A stretch of 64,000 bases of DNA from Gigaspora margarita (taxonomy: Eukaryota; Glomeromycota; Glomeromycetes; Diversisporales; Gigasporaceae): assembly GCA_009809945.1 (NCBI GenBank), contig WTPW01000022.1, positions 181,227 to 245,226 on the forward strand, read 5' to 3'. The notes under the pieces are model-generated. The model was given only the letters and a program-made list of their open reading frames with translations. It was not told the origin of the DNA and made no database searches. Position numbers and translations under genes: made by a program. This document shows, piece by piece, positions 35,178 to 46,400 of this stretch (position 1 is the first letter of the stretch; each line of letters begins with the position of its first letter).

Positions 35178-35421
35178 TAGGGTGTCCAGGATTATGCGAT
35201 GCGTTAGGGTAAATTATGCGATGCGATGCGGTCGAGGTCATTTTGGAGTTCATTGATTTTCTACTTCGTTAGCCGGGCGATTTTCGACACACCTATCTGC
35301 CAATCACAATCCACCCACATGATCATTATGCCTTTTTTGTTCAATTATGCGAAGCATATGCGATGCGAAAAAATGGTTAATTATGCGCATAATTTCGCAT
35401 CGCATAATCCTGGACACCCTA
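35178..35421. mobile_element. hAT-like MITE with perfect 8-bp target duplication
   Basis: Flanked by ACACATGC at 35170-35177 and 35422-35429. Its ends TAGGGTGTCCAGGATTATGC and the inverse are perfect for about 26 bp (through GATGCG). Length is 244 bp. The interior has several GCGATGCG words. TAGGG termini and the 8-bp duplication fit hAT. Confidence 0.9.
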
Positions 35422-35433
35422 ACACATGCGCAC

Positions 35434-35788
35434 CAGGGACCCGGGAAATTTTGTAAATAAAATTTCCCAATTTACACAGTATAGTATTTTTTTTTTTATG
35501 TAACACACGAACAAAAAAAATCCCTACTAAAAATTATCTAAGCATGGATTGAGGCTGACAGACATACCACAATTACGCAAATAATAAATTTGACGAAATT
35601 TCAGAATTGGAAAATTTCAGTTATGGTTACACGGAATCATGTTTTTTGATTGGTTAACAGTGCTTTTTTGATAAAAATAATCCAAATAATTCCAAATATT
35701 CAAAAATTTTATCCAAATTTTATCCAAATATTGGCCAACGTCCAAATAAATTTTTGCAATTTCCAAACCAAAATTTTCCGGGTCCCTG
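35434..35788. mobile_element. Adjacent hAT-like MITE
   Basis: CAGGGACCCGG at the left and CCGGGTCCCTG at the right enclose 355 bp. The flanks are ATGCGCAC (35426-35433) and ATGCGCAG (35789-35796), a 7-of-8 target duplication. It begins 12 bp after the previous element, and its duplication overlaps that element's right duplication. A CAGGGCCCGGGAAAATATC end at 34882 looks like a partner-less relative. Confidence 0.75.
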
Positions 35789-35796
35789 ATGCGCAG

Positions 35797-36521
35797 TTTC
35801 GAATTTTACTTATTTGAGCGGGTAATACAAACAAAAAAAAGAAATCCAATTTTGGTAATAAACTGAAGTGCGTGAGATAAAAATTTAGGGGTAAGCTTTA
35901 ACGTTAGAGGCTATAGGATAGATTGACGCTTACTATATGTAAAATTTCCGTCATTTTTAATTCTTTGTCGGGTTGATCCGGAATAGTCAAAATTTGCACT
36001 CTCCGATTGCTATTTCCTCTTTAGGGGTCTGTATTACCAGCGCAAATAAGTGGATGCATAGAAATGTAACCAAATTTGATCTGTGATACTGTATTACACG
36101 TTTGAGTCATTAGTAAAAAAAATTCAAAATGTCGATACAGTGAGTTACTAGTGAGTTATACCACATTTTATATTAAAATTTGAAAAAAAATGTCGGTATA
36201 AAAAGACTTTACTATGATTTCGTTATATCCAGATGTCGGCATAACTGGAGTGACGTGTCTATTCAAATAGCCAGTTTTGTTGATCAAAATAGTCTTGTAA
36301 TCACGCGTGCGGACAGACAAAAAATTTACCAAATTACGTTATTGATTATGACAATTACGTTAATGCATCTAAAAAGGAACTTTCATGGTCAAACGCATCA
36401 CATAGGGCGTAAAAATTAAGTGTCCGTACGATTATTATTATCTTTTTTTTTGAAATATTTTTTTTAATTTTTTATTAAGTTACTAAGATTAAATATCTGA
36501 TATGTTGTGCCTCAGATTAGG
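35797..36521. other. Gene-free region
   Basis: AT-rich, no recognised gene. The 79-codon open frame 36180-36419 (+) resembles nothing recognised. ACGCGTGCGGACAGA at about 36303 recurs near 58236. Confidence 0.35.
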
Positions 36522-37791
36522 TAGAGGTCTGATCCGGTCAAAAAATTGGAATTCGAATATTCATTTGTTTAAGTTATTAGGTGAGACCAATTCGATTCAG
36601 TGGTTTACGTTACCCCCACCATAAGTAAAAAAAAAAAAAAAAAACTTTTTGAAATGTAAATATATAATTTTGACCAGAGAGCATAATGCCGGGTGGAATA
36701 AGATTAGAAATTGTAAACTTCCGAAACTTTCCGAAGAGAAAATCAACAAACATAAAAGACAAGCAAGCGACAATTTCCGATTGAGAAAAAATTATATTAA
36801 AATTTACTATATATGCAATCCATTCTCCCCCCTATTTTGAGAAAGGAATGTAACGTAAACCACCGAATTAAATTGGTCTCGCCTTATTACCGAATACCAA
36901 ATGAGTCCAAACATCCAATGAATATTCATTGGTGACTGGTGACTTGTAATTATTTGATTACTTTTTATTTTATTTTTTCATAAGTGAAACACATGAAATC
37001 TATAGATAAAGCTTCCACAATTCTTTAGCAGTTCATATAATTAGAGCTCTATCATTTATGACTAAGTCACTTTTTGAAAAATCGACATTAGCTAGACGAT
37101 ATAATAGTCAACTAAAGTCGACTAGTTGGTTAGTACAGTAATACCGGATCCATATACACGTAATATGAAGGTGTAAAATACCCTTATTTTAAATCCGATT
37201 ATATAGTATAGTATGGTTTTTAAAATAAATATTTTGCCTTATACCATACAATTCTGGTCATCCATATCATACTGATATGCTGTAATCTGATGTAGACAAT
37301 TAATGAACCTATGTGCGCTTTGGAATACTTCATAACGTTCTGGTATTTAAAAGCATCTTTGTGAAATTCTTGTATAACTTTTCTAATGCATAACATGTTA
37401 ATCAAAAAATCATAATTGTATTTTTTCGCTAATTCAAGATCTGACAATATAATGTAATTATAGCTTTAGGGTGTTCTCAAACACCTCACTCAATGGTATG
37501 AATCAAGTGAGTTACCATTTTGATGAACAAATTAGCGAGATGCAAGCAGCTTTTTCTTCAAAAATTACCATGGATAAAGGTGTTCAAGCATTACATTTCC
37601 ATTTTTCACATATAAACATAAAACAGTAAACAATGAATTATCAACGAATTTCTAACCGACCAAAAATGGCTATTTTATTTTTAAGCTTTTAATAAAATCG
37701 ATGCCTTGACACTTATGTAGTAAATACAACTCATCGTTTAACATATAACAAAACTGTAATGAATACTATTATTCCATTATTCGTTCATTCA

Positions 37792-37834
<43 letters not shown>

Positions 37835-38370
37835 CTTTATTGCTGTAAAGCAACTTTACCATAAATTGATTGTAACAAAAAAATTTAAATTGGTGAAATC
37901 ATTAAAAAGAGAAGCTGGCACAACTGAAGTTGATTGATCGAATAGAATTTTTCTTATTTGATTTTTTAGGTGTTTTCGTGTCATAACAAAGTTCATAAAT
38001 AAAAAAGTGTATGCAAAAGCATTTATCATAGATTGTGATGCTTGAGCATCATCATGCTCATTATTTAATCAATTGGTTTAGAACAAACACCCTTAATCAT
38101 TTATAATTTTAATAATTATCTGCTAAATAGATTTAGAATTAACTTTAGGCTGATTCTAACCATTAGTTAGATAAATTTCATTGCAACTTAAGAACAATAA
38201 GATCCTACTTGACATATCATGCATAAATTACATATATATTCAATGAATATTCAATGAATATATTTAGTAAAAAATTCTTAATTCAAATATTCAATTTGGT
38301 AAAAGAATTATATTAGAATGCCTGAATTCAGTGAATATTCGAATATATCATTCATCGGATCAGACCCCTA
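36522..38370. mobile_element. Possible 1.85-kb TIR element with nested inverted-repeat element
   Basis: TAGAGGTCTGATCCG at 36522 is matched by the inverse of TAGGGGTCTGATCCG ending at 38370. No matching 8-bp flanks were found, so the call is tentative. Nested at about 36579-36884 is another pair of inverted arms of about 35 bp (starting AGGTGAGACCAATTCGATTC). 37797-37827 is a pure A run of about 31. No transposase was recognised; the 75-codon minus frame 37220-37447 is unassigned. Confidence 0.45.
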
Positions 38371-38612
38371 TTCAGGTGATAACTGAGGTATTTTAAATAT
38401 AGCTAACGTCGTAATTACTGAATTTCATGATTGATTACGCACAAAATCTTGAATCTTATCGTGCGAGTTCTCGCGTGTCATGTAATAAAAAATTCATATT
38501 AGAATATATGATAAAATTTTCAATAAAAATTTTTTAATCGAAAAAGTTGCGATGCATAATATCACCTCATTCATTTGTCAAGATACATTTCTAATATTAT
38601 TATAATTTTCAA

Positions 38613-39042
38613 CCCTGTTAGAAAGTGGTACGTGTGATATCCCGTGTCATTACTGGTTTACGCGTGAATTTGGACCGCAAATGGACCGGATTTTGCAGCT
38701 GTTTACTAAGCCAAAATACACACATTTTGGCACATTCACTAAAATAACGGAAAGGCACGGGATAGTGCACCGTGATTGATACGTGAGGTACGGGATGGTT
38801 TCTTTTCACCGTGCCATTTTTGGCATGTTCACCCGTAAATTTTGGGCCGGATTTTGCAGCAGTTTACTAAACCAAAATCCACGGATTTTGGCACGGCTTT
38901 TTGACACGTTTTTCTACGGAAATTGCAGTGAAGGATTGGTTTGTGGACGTGATTTGCACGTTAAATTTTTTGCGGAGGTCCGTAATGGTTGTTTTTCCCG
39001 TGCCATTTTGGACTGTACTACGTGCCACTTTTTCTTACAGGG
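38613..39042. mobile_element. Probable TIR element with internal direct repeats
   Basis: CCCTGTTAGAAAGTGGTACG at the left and the inverse of CCCTGTAAGAAAAAGTGGCA at the right form imperfect terminal repeats. Inside, a segment of about 50 bp (CCGGATTTTGCAGC then GTTTACTAA, CCAAAAT, ATTTTGGCAC) occurs twice at about 38687 and 38849. GC content is higher than around it. The open frames on both strands here follow the repeats and are not supported as genes. Confidence 0.5.
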
Positions 39043-42000
39043 CAATACAATAATTCTGAAACTGAATAAGATTACAATTTGTTTTTTTACAGACAAATTT
39101 AAATTTTAATAGTTTTAATGGTAAATATTTTTGTTACGCAAATTACATTATACCTTCCATGATGTTTATTTTTGATTAACTATATTTTTTAATTATTTGT
39201 CAAATGTGCAAAATGATTTAGGATTCAAGAATTGTGACCTTATCAAATTTCAAATTTATCATAGGTGCACGCAAAAAATGCGCAGCAAAAAAAAAGAAAA
39301 AGTCAAAATTACGCCAAATTCTATTAATGGAATTACAGACACTCATTAAGTGAAAAATGGTTGTCAATTTTACCATAGATCAGACCTATTTTTTGAAAAT
39401 TTTCCTTTTTTGTAGCTAAAAAATTAAAAAAAAACTTTAAAAACGTATTTGTAAAATTCGCACATATCAGATATGAAGAATGATAATCTCAACAACATAC
39501 ATAACTGATAAGTGATTAGATAAAGGTATGCCCGAACCCAAATAAACAATTGCCATTTATCATTATTAAAAAAATTAAAAAGATAACATTGATATTTTAC
39601 AAAGGTAATACAATTTGTAATTTATGCATTTGTAATTAGTAATATAAAACTCCATTCCCGCCATGTTAAATCCGTGCTACAAATATTCTTTTTCATACCT
39701 GGTACGTACGCACGTATATGATATATCTGATATCAGATATTGCGATTCTGTTATTCATTATATAAATCGAGATTTTGCATGGTAGTAATGTTTCACAAGT
39801 TTGTTTTTTAGATAACGAATATGTTGCATATTTTGATTTTTGCTATCAGTTATCAGTTAATATGGAATTAAGAATTTGTAAGAAGCTTGCAAAATTTTGC
39901 TAGATATAGTTACAAAAGCATTTGAATAAAAAATTTATTCTATAGAAACTTAAAGAATACAAAAGTGAGTTATGTTTATTTGATAAGATGTTAGAATAAA
40001 AGAAATCAAAATGACAATGAAAGAAGAAATTAAATAAATTATAAAGCAAATACTGCAAATTGATACCGTAAAATTTTCGAATGTGCGTTTTTTTCGAAAA
40101 TTTGCGGTAATATTAATTTTTTAGACCTGATCTTTTTTTTCGTCTAATTTACTATCTGAAAGGTATCGGAACTTACTAACAGGATCGTTATATTAATTTA
40201 CAATATAATTTTGATGCCAGGTTTCTGATCTTTTGAAGGATTTGCAGAATCTTTCTTTTCAATTTGTTTCGGGTGCGTTTGTAAGCTCTATCGTCTTTTT
40301 TTTTTAGCTTAACCCATTTTTTCACCGTTTTAAATATAGTCACTCTTGATTAGAGAGGCCCGTTGCAAAATCGCAACGTTTGCATCTCTTTAGAATTAGT
40401 TGCAACCTTTTGCGACCCTCTTTTTGATGTAAAGATCGCAGAGTCACAAGATCGAAAGTTTATGTAATTATTATTATTAATAGAATGAATATCAAAATTA
40501 AAGTTATCTATGTAATGCAGATTACGCATAATTTAAAATTTATTAATTAAATCATATTATTTTATAAAATATAATACCATATTATAATATTACGATATAA
40601 GACTTATACATTAGATTGCTATATTACCTGTTACATAATTTATATTACAGCTTATCGTCAGATTTTATATTTAAAAAATCGCAAGTGTTGCAACCCTAGT
40701 CGCGCTATAAAAAAGTCGTGATTAATATTTGCAGCAAGCAACACTACTCTTGATACTTTTTAGCTTTAATTATTGCTATTATAAATCATATAAATTTGGC
40801 CCTACATAACTACAATTTTTTATAATCACCAGATTCTTGTTTATTCCTCAGATCTAAATTTGTCAATTTTTTTGGATAATCTCATAATTCGATTAAAGTT
40901 TCCATTTATCCCATTCCGCAGCCTTCCCTTTTGAATTATAACATATATAAATGTCATTTTTACAATGCTGATAATCTTTCTGCTGGAAGGCGCTTGGTTT
41001 TCACGATTTTCCACCAACTCCCCAGTATCACAAGGGTAAAAAATCAGGCACTTGACTAAAATAGGATAACAAGATACGATGCAGTATAATTTAATCTTGA
41101 ATAAATATTGTTTAATGTATACTATATTGATGCATATTTTTAATATCGATACTACTCTAATATAGGCAATTGGACCTCCTTAAAAAGCCTTATCGTTATA
41201 GTCTTCCGTAACAAAAATGGCTAAAAAAATTTTACATTCATTCAAAAAATAAAAAATGATAATTGATATGATGAATATGAAACAAGCAAAAAATCTGGCA
41301 TAAGTGAAATAAAAATGGGTTAAATATAAAATTTACGAATATTCATAGTATGTAAAGTAAATTTCGAATGAACGTTGATTTTTTTCACTCTTTACACAAT
41401 ATAGTTTTAAAAGTCTCAAGTTCATAGTATCGATATTTAACGACGAAAATGTTATTAACCTTCCGTTATCGAGACTTTTAAGTAAAATAGTCAAATTTTA
41501 AACAGCGATTACGTAATGATTTTGGTGATCATGGTAGGGAGGTTACAGCTTTCATTTAAACCCTGATTATCTGTTAATCTTTCAGGGCTGAAATCACGGA
41601 ATTGTCGCAGAAAGTAGAGTTATAGCACAGGAATAATAATAAAGACCTATAAATAATTTCCAAAAAAGTACCAATTTAGATACGGAAATTGACGATTTTA
41701 TCACCGCAGAAAATCATCGGCACTGTTAATCTGTTGTGACAACACAATCCACCAAAAAAAAAACCGGGCATATGATCTTTGTGGCTGATTTACAATATAT
41801 GATTGACTTCTTTTTGCAATAGTTGTAAATCATTCAAAACTCTTATTGAATTTATGAGATATAATGTTAACAATAATTTCATCATATAATAATTGTTGAC
41901 AAAGTCTAATAAAATAAACGAAACCCGAAAATGAAAAAAGTTGGTGGAAACTGGGTGAGGATTAAACAGAAATTATTGATGTTGATTTTCTATTCGAAAT

Positions 42001-43448
42001 TGTTAAAAAAGCTTTAGAAGCTTATGCCATCAAGACCTCGTAGTTCAGTTCAGGATGCTAAATTAATTGATGAAATTAGTATTTTTGCTCTCAAAGGATG
42101 CATTGATTTACGAATAACACTCGCTATTTATTATATTTAAATTATGTATTTATTATATTCAAATTATATAAATATTTTTATTTTTTATTTTGACATATTC
42201 TATTTGTTTATTTGTATTAATAACCTAAAATTTCATTTAAATTATTAGCCTGGCACAGTTGCAAAGTTTAATGAATTATTTTATTTTTTTTTTAATTTAG
42301 GAATAATAATTTGCATAGTTTAAATTGAATATCAGAAACTTTGAATCATTGATAGGCGCTAATTCTTAGATCGGTTACTCGGTTATCAAAACCTACGGTA
42401 AAAATTTTCGGAATAATTCAATGTAAATTGATTTAAAATTTACATATCTATATACGTATAAAACTTGTATTTGACAAAAGTACTACGTATACTTGATTTA
42501 GAATAATTTATTACGTCACAATTCAAACAAAAATTTTCGTACAAATGTTAAACTTTAATATGAGCTTTTAATACTGGACTCAAAATCGAGAATTTAAGAT
42601 CGCAATAATTATCGTTAACCAAGCCACTTAAATTTCATACCCGGGGTTTTTTTTTATGGTTACGGTAGTTACCCTAGTACTGTAGTACGTACGCACGTAC
42701 ATAATCAAAATGCAAGTTGACGTTATGCATATGTACGACATGGGTTAATAGTTTTGCCATTAAACGTTAAATTATAATTCCAAATTATTACTCATTACAA
42801 TATTACCATTAGTTTGATTAGTTTTCGGTTAAAATGATCCGAAAGTGTCATTCGAATGTCATGTGTATTTACATAATCTCCGAAGAGAATTTTTTTTCGG
42901 TAAATTAATTCCTTATTAATACATATCTCTAATGACAAATTTTCTTTTAGATTATTTTTAAAACGTTATAATTCTAAAACTTATTTTTTCTTTTTTTGTA
43001 AACTTTTGTTCTCGGCATTTAACCAAATTTTTAAGTTAATGTATGTACACATTATTTTAATTTAAGTTCAATTCACAAAAAAACAAATATACTACGTACG
43101 TACGTATGTAACTCCCAATTTCTATTTTTCTTTATTAACGTTATAATAATCAACTTTTGAAACGAAATATCTCTAGTCTAATAAAACTACAAAAAAACAA
43201 AAAAACAAACTAGATATACCTTCCATTTAAGTTAGTAAAAAGTACTTCCATACGTTCTACAACTGTTGACCTTCCGGATTGCATGCTTATAACGAAACTT
43301 CTTATTACATATACACCTATTATTGTTTTAAGTTGTCTTTAAAGAGGAAGAATTTTCCTTTTCAGAAATCAGTAAGTGGTTTACAAATACTTTAGTTACT
43401 TTGTTAAGTTCAAGGAATCTATTTTACATCTTTTAAATTCTTTTGATC
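39043..43448. other. Long intergenic region upstream of the histidine kinase
   Basis: 4.4 kb without a supported gene. Features seen: a short TTTTCGAA/TTCGAAAA hairpin near 40076-40108; TTGCAAC/GTTGCAA-rich sequence at 40360-40740 that may be a decayed element; ACGTACGCACGTAC-type palindromes at about 39700, 42686 and 43093. The last two lie 760 bp and 350 bp before the kinase start and may be regulatory, but this is speculation. Confidence 0.4.
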
Positions 43449-46400
43449 ATGACCTATTTCTATTTTTTTTCGTTATTATTGACTTCTTTTTCGTTGCATT
43501 CTATTAACAACCACAGAACTATAGCAATGAGTTCCCTTAAAGATTCCGTTGAACCTAGCGAAATCACAGAGTTTAACCCAGTTTCATTTACTAGTCCTAC
43601 TAAGTTAACGACTAGTCCTTTAACAGAAACATTTACTGTAAAGGTACAAAATTCAAAGTTAGCTCGAAACAATGTAATTCCGTCAATTGATACTACTTTA
43701 AAAGTGACTAAACCTCCAAAGGAAAGAAAAATAACAAGTTTAATTGCAAATCCAAGTTCATATTATGAAATAGGAAAATGGAATGCTCTTGATATAGATA
43801 GCAATTATGATTCTATTGTGATTCCACTTCCTAGGAGATCTTTATCTTTACCATATACGAAACCAAAATCTATAGATAAAGACAAAGAATCTAGTCGTTC
43901 AACTCCAACAGGTGAACTGTCTCGTAGTCAAAGTATAGAAAATAAATCTATTTTTTGTCAAGATTGTCTATCTATTCCAAATGATTTTCATCTTACAAGC
44001 CCTCAATCTATTGATTATTTATCACCAAACGTTTCTCCTCCTTTAAAAAATTCTTTATTGGATGTTTCAACAAAAAAACTTCATCATAATCGTGCTCATT
44101 CTTATACTCCAGAAACAAGTTGTGAATTAACCCCTTTCGATATTCCACAACGTCCAATTTCTACAAATTTAAGCTTACGACGTCGTTCAAAAGATCATGA
44201 TTCATTATCTTCTAATTGTTGTGATATATCAAATAGTATTACTTCTGATGATTTACAAGAATTTTTATATGATTACGCTCGTGGAAAATTTAATCCTTCT
44301 TCTATTCCAAAAAAACCAAGAAGATTATCAACTATAAAAGCAAAGGATGGAAATTGGAAATTTAGTTTACCTGCTTCTCCTCTTTCTGAAAAAACTACTA
44401 ATAGTGATGATTTTAGTGATTATTATAGTAGAAATAGTGAATCTAGAGAAAAATCAATTTCATCAATAACTTCGGTTACTGAAGAAAATGAAGATCTTCT
44501 TTCATTCTCTGATAATAACGATAATAATTATAATAACAATAACAATAACAATAATAATTATAATAACGATATTAATGATAATAATGATCATAATAATTAT
44601 AATTATGATGGTGATGATTCTGAACCCTATGATGATACCGATTCCTATTTTGCTCCTCCCATGCCTCCAAATGAAACTGAACGTAGGAGAGCTCTGTAAG
44701 CATTAAATTTTATATAATAATATATAAATATATAATAATATATATTATATTATAATATATATATATATATATCTCGTTTTCTTAATTACTATCAGTTTAG
44801 ATTGGGAATATGATAATATTAACATTATATTAACATTATATTAACATCATATCATTATCATTATCATTATAGATGGCGATTCCAAATCTTAAACACTTCA
44901 CAAGATGTAAATTTTACACGTATAGTTAGACTTGTTAAAGAACATTTTAACGTTCCAATTACGTTAATTTCTCTTGTAAATACCACTCATCAATGGTTCA
45001 AAGCTGAAAATGGTTTTGGTTGTAAAGAAACAAAACGTGAAGTTAGTTTCTGTGGTCATGCCATTTTACAAAAAGATGGTGATCCTTTTGTAGTTCCTGA
45101 TGCTTTACTTGATTGGAGATTTAAGAAAAATCCTCAAGTTATAGGTCCTCCTAATATTCGTTTTTATGCTGGTGCCCCTTTAAGAACAAAAGATGGTCAT
45201 AATGTTGGTACTCTTTGTTTAATTGATACAAAACCTCGTGAATTCTGTGAAAGAATGCGTGAATCTTTAAAAGATTTTGCAAAAGTTGTTATGCGTGAAT
45301 TAGAACTTTGGGCTGATAGATTAAAATTAGGTGTTAGAAATAAGATGCAAGCTAGTCTTGCTGAATTTTCAAAATTTTGTTTCGAAACTCAAATTGCTCA
45401 TGATAAAAATCATTCAGAAAATGGTGATCCTATTATGCGTAGATGTTTTGAAAAGGCTGTGGAATTAATAAAAGATACTTTGGATGTTGATGCTTTATAT
45501 TTATTAGAAATGCCTTCTTTATCCGCTAGAAAAATTAGATACGCTAGTCGTTTATCAAATGATTTCTCTAATGATTTTCTTTTAAATAGTCCTCCTCCTG
45601 AATTACCAACAAAAAATTTAAAATTCCTCGCTGCTGCTGGTCTTTCAATTTCTACTGATTCTATTTCTACTCCTGTTACTACTTCTTTCTTAACTCATTT
45701 AATTCAAACTCATCCTCGAGGTTACATTTTTCAAAATGCTTTACCACAATTACCTACTCTTTTTCCTAATGATATGTGTTCTGGTATTGTTGTTCCTATA
45801 TATGATAATGCAAAAAATGCATTTGGATTTATTATGGCACTTACTAAAAGTCCCTTAAGGCAATTCGAAGATGAAGAACGTGTTTATTTGGGAAATTTTG
45901 GTGTTAATATTGTAAGTGAAGTTCTTAAACGACGTGTTATTGTAGCTGATAGAGCAAAAGGTGCTTTCATTAGTTCTGTATCACATGAATTACGAACTCC
46001 TTTACATGGAATTTTAGCTAGTTGTGAATTAATGAGTGAAGGTCATTTAAACGAAGCACAAACTGAATTATTAAAAACTATTCAAAGTTGTGGGACTGGT
46101 TTAATTTCAATTATAAACAATGTTTTAAATTATGCAAAAATGGATAATAATTCACGTGATTATGATTTAATGCATCCTCAACCTGTACCAGTTTTAAATA
46201 GTAATTCAGGAAATTATTATGATACACAAGAACAACATAATGAAGAATTTCATCATCGTCATCATCAACATCATCATCGTCATCATCGTGATAGAGCTAA
46301 ACAAAAAGAAAAAGTAGATTTAGTTAAAATATTAGAAGATGTCGCTGAATCATGTGTAGTAGGACAACAAATGGTATCTGTAATTTATGCAAAAAATAAT

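Noticed and set aside
38618-39109. Overlapping small ORFs on both strands
   Set aside because: They track the internal direct repeats of a TIR element and show no protein family.
44488-44706. 72-codon Ile/Met-rich frame
   Set aside because: Off-frame reading of the Asn-codon run in histidine kinase exon 1.
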